DNA from: Spirosoma panaciterrae DSM 21099
Lineage (GTDB): Bacteria > Bacteroidota > Bacteroidia > Cytophagales > Spirosomataceae
DNA length: 64,000 nucleotides
Assembly: GCF_000374025.1 (NCBI RefSeq)
Contig: NZ_KB893189.1
Span: 35,716 to 99,715, forward strand
Reading direction: 5' to 3'
A program made the translations under genes and the position numbers. This document shows, in pieces, positions 1-10,200 of the stretch. The notes below the pieces were generated by a model. It did not search any database and was not told the origin of the DNA. It saw only the letters and a list, made by a program, of their open reading frames with translations. The stretch's first letter is position 1, and each line of letters starts with the position of its first letter.

Positions 1-1855
1 GCACATACCCTTCAACCTGTGTTCGGTTCTGCAGGTAAAATTGCTGCGCCACAGGCATATAGGCATCCGCATAATACGGCGACTTATAATGCAGGTCGAT
101 GCCCGTCTGAATATAGAGCACCTTGGCGTACAGTAGCTCGTATTGTAAACGCGTATTGATAAAAAACGGGGGCATCCGAATCACATCCGGCCCTTCTTTT
201 ACTGTGTAGTAAGCCTGTCCGGCTATCAGAAATTTTCCAAATTGGAGATGATATCCCAATCCGGGTTGTAAAATGTGTATTGCCGCTTTCTCCTGGGCAG
301 GCACGGCCTTTTCGTTGAAATAGATATAGTCCTTAAGCAGATAGTAGTCTAAACTGGGCTGTATACGCAACTGTCTGTACCGAACATTGAATTTCCCATA
401 GGCGTGGTTATAACTAGGCAGACTGAAGTTATTTTGCCACGAAAAAACAATGCTTTGAAATCGCTCCTGCAATAAGGTTGGGTTTGTGGTAATGGTCGAA
501 TAGCCAGCCGTCAGCCACTTGCTCTCAAACTGCCCCTGAATTCGGTAGGTGACATTTCCTTTAGTATTGGCCCCAAATTCGGCTTCTGCTGTCAGTCGCG
601 ATAAACTATCGGGGAAATAATACCCGGCCCACCCACCAACAAACGTTTCGGTCCGTGGGGTTTCGTATTGATTAAACAACGTGCGGGAGGTATTATAATA
701 GGTAGACTGCCGATAATTCCGAATACGCAGATAAGCCCGGTAATTGAACGAAGCGCCTTTGTATTGAGCAACTCCTTTGATTCCAAATTGATTTTCCAGA
801 AGCCGGAATCGACTCCGCTGGAAGATACGGGAGCTATCGCTTGTCAGAGACGGATAAAATGTGAGCGTATCCCTTCCGTCTGGCAGGATCGGCGACAGGA
901 TGTAGCGGTTCAGTCTGAGGGTATCGTCCTGATAGAAATTTTTCTGTGTCTGATAGTCGAAGCGATGATAGAGCTGAAAGCCCTTATCCAGTACATATTG
1001 ATGGTAGGCATGCCAATCGTTTCGAATTTCCCAGCCATGCGGTCCCTGCGTCGATGAACTACCGCTTCGTAAACGGGAATCACCCGTGTAATTATAAATA
1101 ATAGGTTCATTCGTAGCCGTTAAACCAGGCAACACCCCTCCCTGCTCATCGAGGCTATGATTCATGTTGTTGAAATGAGCCAGCAGCGTGTATTTGTCGT
1201 TTTTAGAGCGGTAATTCGTATGGAATAAAAAACCCCAGTTCTGGGCCAACAGCTTAAACGGGTCATTATTGCCACTGGTACCAAACTGCTTCTGCGAAGT
1301 AAATCGCTGAAGGTTAAAGCCTACGTTCCAACGCTGGGTAACGTTTTGGGCCATGTCGAACCGTAAAATATTCTGGTTGTTACCACCTAATGCCAGATAC
1401 ATGTCGGTAAACGGCGACTTTGTATCGAAATATTTAACCCCCAGCGTTTGAAACGCATACGGATTAAATACGTAATAGCCCGATTGAGTACCTAATTGTG
1501 GTGGCGTCTGAATAAAGACCGACCGAATCGGTGTACCCAGCGTTCCTAAGTCCTGATAGAGATTCTGGCTTCGCTGAACGTAGGTATACCGATGGCTTTC
1601 ATCCATGGTAGTATCCAGCGTGTATAATTTCCGGCGGTTGTTCAGAATATCATCTTCCAGTACGAAACGCGTCGATTTGGGACCATAAATGACCTTGGTC
1701 GAGTCATCTATCCCCCCATTATTTACCCCCGTAGTGGACGAAGGCATAGCCTGTCGCCCACCAAATCCAGACGGAACACCCCCAGGAAACTGCTGCGCCC
1801 AGCCTCTACCTGATAGGGCGAGCAACACACATAAAATAACAACACTCCGATTCAT
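1..1855 (-). CDS. Putative outer-membrane porin (Porin_10-like), 3' end outside window
   Basis: The reading frame begins at an ATG (1853-1855) with a signal peptide (MNRSVVILCVLLALSGRGWA-Q) and stays open to the window edge, so about 618 codons of the N-terminal part are seen. After a linker rich in G, P and Q, the protein has a 'RFVLEDDILNNRRKLY' style segment and then many alternating aromatic/polar strands (for example FNLQRFTSQKQ, LLAHFNNMNHSL), as expected of a large beta-barrel. This agrees with the Bacteroidota family annotated as putative porin. Substrate is unknown. It is convergent with nothing visible and is followed upstream by lpxK in the same direction. The family call rests on overall look, not on a search. 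Confidence 0.7.
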   Translation of the reverse strand, partial: MNRSVVILCVLLALSGRGWAQQFPGGVPSGFGGRQAMPSSTTGVNNGGIDDSTKVIYGPKSTRFVLEDDILNNRRKLYTLDTTMDESHRYTYVQRSQNLYQDLGTLGTPIRSVFIQTPPQLGTQSGYYVFNPYAFQTLGVKYFDTKSPFTDMYLALGGNNQNILRFDMAQNVTQRWNVGFNLQRFTSQKQFGTSGNNDPFKLLAQNWGFLFHTNYRSKNDKYTLLAHFNNMNHSLDEQGGVLPGLTATNEPIIYNYTGDSRLRSGSSSTQGPHGWEIRNDWHAYHQYVLDKGFQLYHRFDYQTQKNFYQDDTLRLNRYILSPILPDGRDTLTFYPSLTSDSSRIFQRSRFRLLENQFGIKGVAQYKGASFNYRAYLRIRNYRQSTYYNTSRTLFNQYETPRTETFVGGWAGYYFPDSLSRLTAEAEFGANTKGNVTYRIQGQFESKWLTAGYSTITTNPTLLQERFQSIVFSWQNNFSLPSYNHAYGKFNVRYRQLRIQPSLDYYLLKDYIYFNEKAVPAQEKAAIHILQPGLGYHLQFGKFLIAGQAYYTVKEGPDVIRMPPFFINTRLQYELLYAKVLYIQTGIDLHYKSPYYADAYMPVAQQFYLQNRTQVEGYV

Positions 1856-1916
1856 TATCCCAAAAGTAAGGCAAAACGGCCGATGGGTGCAATTAATGGG
1901 ATTTACTTAACGATTT

Positions 1917-2984
1917 TTAAGTCGCAGCCAGTCGCCTGTGCGTATGTAAAAAACTCAAAAACTCGGCTTCCTGATTGGCCAGAAATTGAACAGAAACCGG
2001 AAGGTAATAGAGTGGCCACGTCGTTCGTTCGCTTTCCGTTAGTAAGGCATCCAGTTTTACCCAATCTTTTTCGGTCGTTAAGATCGCAGACCCCGGTGGC
2101 AAGTCATTCACAATCAAGACCAAGTCCTCACGAGAGTAAGCGTAATGGTCAGCAAAGCGGTAATGCCTTTGAATACCATAGGTTTGCCCGACATACTGTT
2201 CTAAAGGATCGGCATTTGCCAGGCCCGACACCAGGGTAACCTTCTCCAAACCCGTAACTGATTCATGGGAGGCAAACGAAAGAGGCTCTCCATACTGAAG
2301 GCCAGCAAAAAAAATAGGGGTATCCGCTTCGGTATAGGATCGAATATGGGTTTCAATTCGTTGCCGTTCGGTTTCCCAAAGGTTCATTGGGCATTTGGTC
2401 ACCACAACCCCATCAGCCCGACGAGCGCCCTTACGCCGTTCCCGAAGTCGACCAGCCGGAAAAGGATAGTCTTTATAAAATGGCCTGTTGTAATCCGTCA
2501 GCAGGATAGACAAATGTGGTCGAACGGCCCGATGTTGAAAGGCATCATCCAGTAGAATCTGAGTTGTTTCGGGATGCAGCGTCAGCAACGACCGGATAGC
2601 CTCAACTCTGCGTTCGCCCACACACACCCGAATCTGCTTTCCAAACTTTCGATAAATCTGCAAGGGCTCATCCCCGATGGTGGCTGCTGTATCATTCGGT
2701 GTGGCGATTCGAAAGCCGCTTGTTTTCCGTCCGTACCCCCGGCTTACCGTAGCAATTGATTCATTGTTCATATACACACCTGATCGATACCGTTTAATCA
2801 AAAATTCAACCATTGGTGTTTTACCAGTCCCTCCTACCGTTAAATTACCTATGCTGATGGAGTATACGGATGGACGCACAGACGGCAATAATTGGTTATC
2901 AAAGAGCCAATTACGAAAATCTATGATTAATCCATATAGTATAGTGAGCGGCAGGAATATACATTTAATAATAAACCGTTTCAT
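1917..2984 (-). CDS. lpxK: Tetraacyldisaccharide 4'-kinase
   Basis: LpxK phosphorylates the 4' position of the lipid A disaccharide at the inner face of the inner membrane. The protein has an N-terminal hydrophobic segment (FIIKCIFLPLTILYGLI), the LpxK-type P-loop IGNLTVGGTGKTP (about residues 45-57), and the conserved LLDDAFQHR motif, followed by TDYNRPF and RLRERR. Length from the chosen start is 355 residues, normal for the family. A longer frame runs back to 3062, but that start would leave only 5 bases to the divergent menC gene. The ATG at 2982-2984, just before the membrane anchor, is preferred. Confidence 0.93.
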   Translation of the reverse strand: MKRFIIKCIFLPLTILYGLIIDFRNWLFDNQLLPSVRPSVYSISIGNLTVGGTGKTPMVEFLIKRYRSGVYMNNESIATVSRGYGRKTSGFRIATPNDTAATIGDEPLQIYRKFGKQIRVCVGERRVEAIRSLLTLHPETTQILLDDAFQHRAVRPHLSILLTDYNRPFYKDYPFPAGRLRERRKGARRADGVVVTKCPMNLWETERQRIETHIRSYTEADTPIFFAGLQYGEPLSFASHESVTGLEKVTLVSGLANADPLEQYVGQTYGIQRHYRFADHYAYSREDLVLIVNDLPPGSAILTTEKDWVKLDALLTESERTTWPLYYLPVSVQFLANQEAEFLSFLHTHRRLAAT

Positions 2985-3067
2985 TAATATTTTCGTCTGT
3001 TTACCCGATTGAGCAGTCAAAAGTAGTATTTTTAGGGCTGGGTTTCTCCCTCCTCGCCACACTCACA

Positions 3068-4180
3068 ATGAGTTTAAAAGCTGACTTCCTACCCTATACG
3101 CTGCACTTTCGCTTCGAAGCAGGTACCTCGCGGGGTACGCTGACGAAGAAGACATCGTATGTTATTCGGCTTTTCGACGATGAGAATCCTGGTGTTTTGG
3201 GCTATGGAGAATGTGGGCCCTTGCCGGGTTTGAGCTACGACGACCGACCCGACTTTACAGAACGGTTGCAGCAGTACTGTCAGGACTTCAATGAGCTTGA
3301 CCTCCAATTGTTTAGCTGGAACGTCCCCATTATTCTGAACCAGATCATAAGCCCTCAGTTTCCGAGCATTCTGTTTGGGTTCGAGACAGCTATGCTTGAT
3401 TTTTTGTCGGGTGGGCAACGCAGGATCTATGATTCTGATTTTACAACTGGCCAACGAACGTTACCCATCAATGGGCTTATCTGGATGGGTAGTCCAGCAT
3501 TTATGCGCCAGCAAATTGAGGAGAAACTAGAAGCAGGGTATACAACGATTAAACTTAAAATTGGGGCGCTCGATTTTAACCAGGAATGCGACTTACTGGC
3601 TATGATTCGGGAACGCTTTACGGCTGAGCAAATTACTCTACGGGTCGATGCGAACGGTGCTTTTCATCCCGATGAAGCCATGCACAAGCTGGAGCGACTA
3701 GCTTCTTACCAACTGCATTCGATCGAACAACCCATTCGTGCCGGACAACCTGATGTTTTAGCCGACCTTTGCCGCACCACACCTATTCCGATTGCCCTGG
3801 ATGAAGAATTGATCGGACATATGGAGTACGTGGACAAGTTCAGGCTTTTAAAAAAAATTCAACCGCAGTATATTGTGCTGAAACCAACTTTATTAGGGGG
3901 ATTACGGCACTGCGATGAATGGATCGAACTGGCCGGACGGCTGAATATGGGCTGGTGGATTACCTCGGCTCTGGAATCAAACCTTGGTCTGAACGCCATT
4001 GCTCAGTATACAGCCCAGTTCAGGCACTTACTGCCTCAGGGGTTGGGCACCGGACAACTGTACCACAACAATGTTGATAGTCCGTTATTTGTCGACCGTG
4101 GCTATCTGCATTATGACCCGGCCCGTGCCTGGAATCTTACCCCGCTTTCGATTGATTCGTCAGGGCACGTCCTGACTTAA
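3068..4180 (+). CDS. menC: o-Succinylbenzoate synthase-like enolase-superfamily enzyme
   Basis: This 370-residue enolase-superfamily protein probably dehydrates SHCHC to o-succinylbenzoate in menaquinone synthesis. The N-terminal capping domain has the GTSRG...GYGECGPLPGLS pattern typical of Bacteroidota MenC. In the barrel the expected residues are present: KLK with K162/K164, D194 in RVDANGAF, E220 in IEQP, D245 in ALDEE and K272 in VLKPTLLGG. Dipeptide epimerases share this fold and cannot be fully excluded, but the N-terminal motif favours MenC. It is divergent from lpxK with an 83-base gap and sits 11 bases before the XRE regulator, so the two may be co-transcribed. Confidence 0.85.
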   Translation: MSLKADFLPYTLHFRFEAGTSRGTLTKKTSYVIRLFDDENPGVLGYGECGPLPGLSYDDRPDFTERLQQYCQDFNELDLQLFSWNVPIILNQIISPQFPSILFGFETAMLDFLSGGQRRIYDSDFTTGQRTLPINGLIWMGSPAFMRQQIEEKLEAGYTTIKLKIGALDFNQECDLLAMIRERFTAEQITLRVDANGAFHPDEAMHKLERLASYQLHSIEQPIRAGQPDVLADLCRTTPIPIALDEELIGHMEYVDKFRLLKKIQPQYIVLKPTLLGGLRHCDEWIELAGRLNMGWWITSALESNLGLNAIAQYTAQFRHLLPQGLGTGQLYHNNVDSPLFVDRGYLHYDPARAWNLTPLSIDSSGHVLT

Positions 4181-4191
4181 ACTATTTTGCA

Positions 4192-5694
4192 TTGAATCTG
4201 CCTGCCGATCATATCCGCTTGCTTTTTGGCCTGAAACTGCGCCAACTAAGACTCGACAAAGGACTGTCGGTCAGCGAACTAGCCCATCTTTCCGGTTTAT
4301 CTATTTCGTACGTTACTGAAATCGAGAAGGGTCGAAAGTATCCCAAAGCCGATAAAATTTCGGCCCTGGCCGAAGCCATGCACATCGACTACGATTCGCT
4401 GGTTTCGCTCAAACTCAGTAAAAAGCTCGAGCCCATTTCAGAGTTGTTGCGCTCAAAGTTCCTGACCGAAATTCCGCTTGAACTCTTTGGTATAGACCCG
4501 TCTGATTTGCTTGAACTACTGGCTGAGGCTCCTGCTAAAGTAAGTGCGATGATTCGTACGTTTATGGATATTGCCCTGAGCTATAACATGAGCGTTGAAC
4601 GCCTGTATTTGACGATGCTCCGGTCGTATCAGGAAATGCACGACAATTACTTTCCCGAGATTGAAGCCGATGCCGACCGATTCCTCACGGAATTTGCCTC
4701 GTTGCCGCATCAAGCTGTCGATGAAGCTCTGCTTACGAACTTGCTGAAAACCCGATATGAGATTCGTATAGAGCAGTTTGATCCGCTTACTCAACCCGAA
4801 CTAGTCTCGCTTCGCTCTGTTTTTCGCCCCGAGCAATCCACCTTGTACCTCAACGCTGGTTTATCCGTCGAACAGCGACTTTTTATCCTGAGCCGGGAAG
4901 TTGGTTTTCAGTATTTGTCTCTGAAAAATCGCCCTTACACCTACTCCTGGGTCGAGGCAGAGTCCTTTGAGCAAATCTTAAACAATTATAAAGCATCTTA
5001 TTTTGCCGGAGCGATCTTAATCCGACGGGATGAGCTGGTATCCAGGCTGGGAGCCTTGTTTGCGCAGGACACCTGGAGCAATGATGATTTCCTGCAGCTA
5101 ATTACCCACTTTGGTTCTACTCCTGAGCGTTTTTTTTATCGGCTCAGTAACGTGTTACCCAGCTACTTTGGCATCGATCAACTCTTCTTTTATCGGTTCA
5201 ACCATACTCCCGGTCAGGCAACGTTTCAACTGACCAAAGAAATGCACCTTTCGCGTCAGCAGGGGCCACGTAGTATAATGGACGAACACTTCTGCCGCCG
5301 TTGGATTGCCTGGACGATTCTTCAGGAACTTCAGTTTTTGCAGCAGCATAAAACCTTCGATGGTGCCCTTTGCCGTGCCCAATTATCTGACTATGCAGAT
5401 TCGGGACTTCAGTACCTCATTATTTCAGTCGCGCATCCGGTTCAGCCTCAATTCCAGCAGAATATGAGCGTATCTATGTGCTTTGCGGTAAATGATACGC
5501 TGAAGAGCAAAATGAAATTTCTGGCCTCTCCCAACGACATCAAAACGCTGGAGAATATTCCGTTTCGTGTGGTGAATCAAACCTGTGAGCGCTGCGGTAT
5601 TTTCGACTGTCGGGAACGGGTTTCTGCTCCGACCGTACTTCAGAAAAAACGGCTGTTTGAAGCCACCAAAAAAGCCATGGAAAAGCTGAAATGA
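4192..5694 (+). CDS. XRE-family transcriptional regulator with long sensor region
   Basis: A 500-residue protein with an N-terminal Cro/C1 helix-turn-helix (about residues 10-65: LRLDKGLSVSELAHLSGLS..YVTEIEKGRKYP). A central alpha/beta region and a C-terminal segment with the cysteines CERCGIFDCRERV (about residues 464-476) follow. This layout resembles the ScfR/RamB type regulators of acyl-CoA or short-chain fatty acid metabolism, which carry an IrrE-like part and DUF2083; that match is from memory. The start is TTG at 4192, because no in-frame ATG occurs before the helix-turn-helix. The stop codon lies inside the left arm of a long palindrome. Confidence 0.8.
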   Translation: MNLPADHIRLLFGLKLRQLRLDKGLSVSELAHLSGLSISYVTEIEKGRKYPKADKISALAEAMHIDYDSLVSLKLSKKLEPISELLRSKFLTEIPLELFGIDPSDLLELLAEAPAKVSAMIRTFMDIALSYNMSVERLYLTMLRSYQEMHDNYFPEIEADADRFLTEFASLPHQAVDEALLTNLLKTRYEIRIEQFDPLTQPELVSLRSVFRPEQSTLYLNAGLSVEQRLFILSREVGFQYLSLKNRPYTYSWVEAESFEQILNNYKASYFAGAILIRRDELVSRLGALFAQDTWSNDDFLQLITHFGSTPERFFYRLSNVLPSYFGIDQLFFYRFNHTPGQATFQLTKEMHLSRQQGPRSIMDEHFCRRWIAWTILQELQFLQQHKTFDGALCRAQLSDYADSGLQYLIISVAHPVQPQFQQNMSVSMCFAVNDTLKSKMKFLASPNDIKTLENIPFRVVNQTCERCGIFDCRERVSAPTVLQKKRLFEATKKAMEKLK

Positions 5695-5764
5695 TGTAAT
5701 ATGATGTAGGATATAGGATGTATAATGTAAGTCAATATCCTACATCCTATATCATACATCATTT
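5689..5764. repeat. Long palindrome, copy 1 of a GATGTAGGATATA element
   Basis: Outer arms AAATGATGTA (5689-5698) and TACATCATTT (5755-5764) pair perfectly. Inner arms at 5701-5722 and 5735-5756 pair with a few mismatches that are all or nearly all A/G changes, so RNA could still pair through G-U. The arms are built from 7-base words (GATGTAG, GATATAG, GATGTAT). The stop codon of the XRE gene (5692-5694) and that of the convergent outer-membrane factor gene (5759-5761) fall symmetrically in the two outer arms. It probably works as a two-way transcription end. A second copy lies at 34646-34705. Confidence 0.8.
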
Positions 5765-7228
5765 CGTTCCTCCACCCAGCGCACGATATAGATCCACTAA
5801 GGCCAGAAACTGAGCCCGTTTGGTCATAACCAGCGCTAATTGCGCTTCAAAGACATTTCGCTGGGCAGTGATTACTTCCAGATAGGTAGCATACCCGTTC
5901 GCGAACAATTCGTTTGACGTTGCCGTCGCCTGGCGCAGCACGGCTACTTCCTGACGCTGGAGACTGGCCACGTTCCGATAATTCTCCAGTCCTTTCAGGG
6001 CAGTCACCACTTCCGCGACACCGTTGATTATTGTCCGTTGGTAAGCCAGAGAAGCCTCCCGGCTCTGGGCGGTCATCAAGGTTAGATTTCCCTGCAATTG
6101 CCGACGATTGAGAACAGGCACCGCCAACCCACCAAAGATACCCAGAGCCAGCGATTGCGGATTCAGGAGAACACCAGGCCGGAAGGCATTGAAGCCCAGA
6201 TAGGGGGTCAGATTGAGCGAGGGTAAAAACTCAGCCTGTGCCACGGCCACATCGACCTGAGCCGCTTCGAGTTCACGCTCCGCCTGTCGAATATCCGGCC
6301 GTCGCCGGATCAGTTGGGCAGGTATACCCGCAGAAATGGCTGTGGGCACCGATTGCTTTTCAATCGATGCGCCACGGGTTATTGGCTGAGGATACCGACC
6401 CAGCAACCTGTTCAATTGATTTTCGGTTTCGACAATATCCTGCCTCACACGCCCCTCCAGTGCCTGCGTATTGAGCCACTGCGCTTTAAACTGCTGTACA
6501 GCCAACTCCGTAACCCGCCCGGCGGCTTTCTGAACTTCGACCAATTCAACGGCCTTTTGCTGCAACTCAACGTTATCTCCAATTATTTCCAGTTCAGCAT
6601 CTAAAGCCAAGAGCGTATAATACAACCTGGCGACATCGGCAATCAAGCTGGTAACGATCAGATTACGACCCTCCTCCGACGCCAATATACGCGTGTAAGC
6701 CGCCCGTCGCCGGTTACGAAGCTTCCCCCAAAGATCAACCTCCCAGGAACTGCGAAGCCCCAGAAAATAATCGGGTGTTGGGTTCGGAATCAAGCTTGAA
6801 CCGCTCACATTGCCCGACAAATTGGTGTCGTAATTTCCCACCCCGTTCAGTGTATAACGCCCGTACCGATCGACCGATGCCGTTGCGACGGCATCAATGC
6901 GTGGCATCAAAGCCCCCTGGCTTATCCGATAGGTAGCCTGAGCCGCTTCAATACGCTGACGGGCGATTTTCAGATCGAGGTTTCGGGACAGAGCCGTATC
7001 GATCAATGCAACCAGATTGGGGTCGGTAAACAGTTGCTGAGGAGGGCGTTCGCCCATGTTCGACGAATCAGCTACAGCCGCATTAGGGTGTTCAGTATAG
7101 GCTTGGGGCACCGCTACACGAGGTATCGGTGCTGGATTATGCACTATTTTACAACTACTCAGGTAACCGATCAGAATAAAGTTTATGAGATAACAGGTGG
7201 TTTTATGACTCTTGAAGAAGGGCACCAT
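5759..7228 (-). CDS. Outer-membrane factor lipoprotein of RND efflux system (OprM/NodT type)
   Basis: This TolC-like channel forms the outer-membrane exit of the tripartite pump encoded just upstream. The N-terminus is a lipoprotein signal with lipobox YLSSC (Cys26). Two repeats of the outer-membrane efflux fold follow, with typical segments LVALIDTALSRNLDLKIARQ, RSSWEVDLWGKLRNRRRA, IRRRPDIRQAERELEAA and FLPSLNLTPYLG. The chosen ATG at 7226-7228 gives 489 residues and overlaps the 3' end of the pump gene by 26 bases, which suggests translational coupling. A longer frame to 7429 lies wholly inside the pump gene and lacks a signal peptide in the right place. Confidence 0.93.
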   Translation of the reverse strand: MVPFFKSHKTTCYLINFILIGYLSSCKIVHNPAPIPRVAVPQAYTEHPNAAVADSSNMGERPPQQLFTDPNLVALIDTALSRNLDLKIARQRIEAAQATYRISQGALMPRIDAVATASVDRYGRYTLNGVGNYDTNLSGNVSGSSLIPNPTPDYFLGLRSSWEVDLWGKLRNRRRAAYTRILASEEGRNLIVTSLIADVARLYYTLLALDAELEIIGDNVELQQKAVELVEVQKAAGRVTELAVQQFKAQWLNTQALEGRVRQDIVETENQLNRLLGRYPQPITRGASIEKQSVPTAISAGIPAQLIRRRPDIRQAERELEAAQVDVAVAQAEFLPSLNLTPYLGFNAFRPGVLLNPQSLALGIFGGLAVPVLNRRQLQGNLTLMTAQSREASLAYQRTIINGVAEVVTALKGLENYRNVASLQRQEVAVLRQATATSNELFANGYATYLEVITAQRNVFEAQLALVMTKRAQFLALVDLYRALGGGTK

Positions 7229-10200
7229 TCGAATTTGTTTTAGTGGATTTGATGGCAGGTTTGGACGTATTGTTGGGCGATTTTGACTTTCCAATCTTCT
7301 GGGCCACTGTGGCAAACAATACATACAGGCCTGGTACCAGTACGAGCCCAAATACCGTTCCGATAGCCATTCCTCCGGCGGCTGCTGTACCGATGGAGCG
7401 ATTGCCCAGCGCTCCGGCACCCGATGCAATACAGAGTGGAATCAGCCCGGCAATGAATGCAAGTGACGTCATCAGAATTGGTCGTAGCCGGGTAACCGCC
7501 CCTTCAATGGCAGCCTTTAGAATCGGAAGTCCTTCCTGTTGGCGTTGATTGGCAAATTCGACAATCAGTATAGCATTTTTCCCTAACAGACCAATCAACA
7601 TGACCAGCGACACCTGTGCATAAATATTATTCTGCAATCCAGCCAGTTGCAGACATAAGAATGATCCAAAGATGCCGGCTGGAAGCGACAGTAAAACCGA
7701 CAATGGCAGAAACAGACTCTCGTACTGCGCTACCAGTAACAGATACACAAAGACCAGACAGATCAGGAAAATAAAAATGGCCTGATCGCCCGACAGTACC
7801 TCTTCCCGCGACATACCCGACCAGGCGAAGGAATAACCACGCGGCAACTCCTTATCGGCAACTTCCTGCACCGCCCGTAGAGCATCACCACTGCTATAGC
7901 CTGGTGCTGCGTCGCCATTGAGCAGAGCCGAGGTATACATATTGTAACGGGTAATCTGCTCCGGTCCATACACCCGCTCCAGCCGAACGAAATTGGAGTA
8001 GGGCACCATGTCGCCTACATTGTTCTTGACCCGTAGGTTCAGAACATCCTCGGGTTTGGCACGGTATTCGGGCGAGGCCTGTACCATCACTTTGTACATT
8101 TGCCCAAAGCGAATAAAATTAGACGCATAGTAGCTTCCAAGCAGGGTCTGGAGGGTGCTCATGGCCTTATCAATCGACACCCCTTTCTGGGCCGCTTTGT
8201 CCTGATCGACCTGTAACAGATATTGCGGGAAGCTCGGATCAAAGCTCGTGAAGGCATTTCCGATTTCGGGTCGTTTTTTCAGAGCTTGCACAAACGCATC
8301 GGCCACCTTCTTGGTCTTTTGCAGGTCACCCGTTCCCGTACGGTCGAGCATCCGTAGTTCGAAACCGCTCGAATTTCCGAATCCGGGCACCGTTGGCGGT
8401 GGAAAAAACTGGATACTGGCATCCTGCACCCGCTTCGTTTTCTCCTCCAACTCAGCAATCACTTCATCCAGCGATTGCTGGCGACTGCCCCAGTCTTTGA
8501 GGTTGATCATGCCCATACCGTACGAAGCCCCTACCCCGTCGGTCATCAGACTATACCCGGCCAATGTCGATACGTTGTCAACGGCTTCCAGTTTTGATGC
8601 TACCTCCTGGATTTTATCAAGTACCGCTTCGGTACGCTTCAGGGTAGCCCCAACGGGGGTGGTTACGTTAATGTAAATCATGCCCTGATCTTCGGTCGGG
8701 ATAAACCCGGCTGGCAAAATCGAGTTGACACCCCAGGTCCCAGCGGCAAACAGGGCCAGCATTCCCAGCGTTATAACCCCTCGGCTGGCTACCCGTTTCA
8801 GTACGCGCTGATAGCGCCCGGTAAGCGCGTCAAAACCCCGGTTGAACCAGGCAAAAAAGCGTCCCAAAACCCCTACTGAGGTGTGCCCGTGCGATGGCCG
8901 CAGCAGCAACGCACACAAAGCGGGGGTAAGTGTAACCGCATTGACGCCAGAAATCACAATGGCGATAGCCAGTGTCAACGAAAACTGACGGTAGAAAATA
9001 CCGACGGGCCCCGACATAAACGCAACCGGAATGAACACCGCCGACATTACCAGAGTGATAGCCACCAATGCTCCACTGATCTCCCTCATGGCCGCGAATG
9101 TGGCTTCACGCGGTTCTAGATGCTCGTCACTCATTTTGGCGTGAACAGCCTCGACGACGACAATGGCATTATCAACGACGATTCCGATGGCCAATACCAG
9201 CGCAAACAGGGTCAGCAGATTAATCGAAAACCCGATGCTACTCATGAACGCAAACGACCCAACCAACGCCACAGGCACCGCCAACGCGCAGATCAGGGTT
9301 GACCGCCAGTCCTGCAAAAACAGGAATACAACCAGAAACACCAGTACGAATGCCTCTATCAGGGTTCTGATAACTTCGTGAATCGATGCATCCAGAAACC
9401 GTGATACATCATAAGCAAAGTTGTAGGTCATACCCGACGAAAAACTGGTTTCTTTCAGTTCAGCCATGCGCGCTTTGATGGTATTAATCACCTCCCGTGC
9501 ATTCGATCCTGGACGCTGCTTGATCATGATCGAGGCCGAGGGCCGCCCATCTGTTTTCGATAGCATATCGTAGTCCAGAGAACCAAATTCGATGTCGGCC
9601 ACGTCTTTTAGTCGCAGAATCTGTCCATCGTGTTCCGCCCGTAAAACAAGGTTTTCGTATTGTTTGGGATCAAAAAATTTGCCGCTATAGCGCAACACAT
9701 ATTGCAGCATCTGCGGGGCACGGTCAGCACTTTCGCCCGCTTTACCGGGAGCAGCTTCTACATTTTGCTGCCGAATTGCCGTGATCACCTCATCGGGCGA
9801 GATGCTGTAGGCCGTCATCCGGTCGGGTCGGAGCCATACCCGCATGGAGTACTCCCGCGAACCCATAATATCGACAAAGCCAACCCCATCGATCCGCTTT
9901 AGTTCGGCCAGTACATTGATGTCGGCAAAGTTATAGATGAACTTTTCATCAACGGTTGGGTCTTCGCTGAAGATGTTCAGGTACAGCAGCATACTGTTCA
10001 CCTCTTTTTCTGTCGATACCCCGGCTTTAATAACCTCTTCGGGCAGTTCATCCATCACGGTCGTGACGCGGTTCTGGACTCCCATAGCTGCCAGGTCAGG
10101 ATCGGTACCTACATTGAAAAAGACCTGAATAATGGTAGTTCCATCATTACCCGATACGGAATTCATGTACACCATGCCGGGTACCCCATTGATGGCCCGT

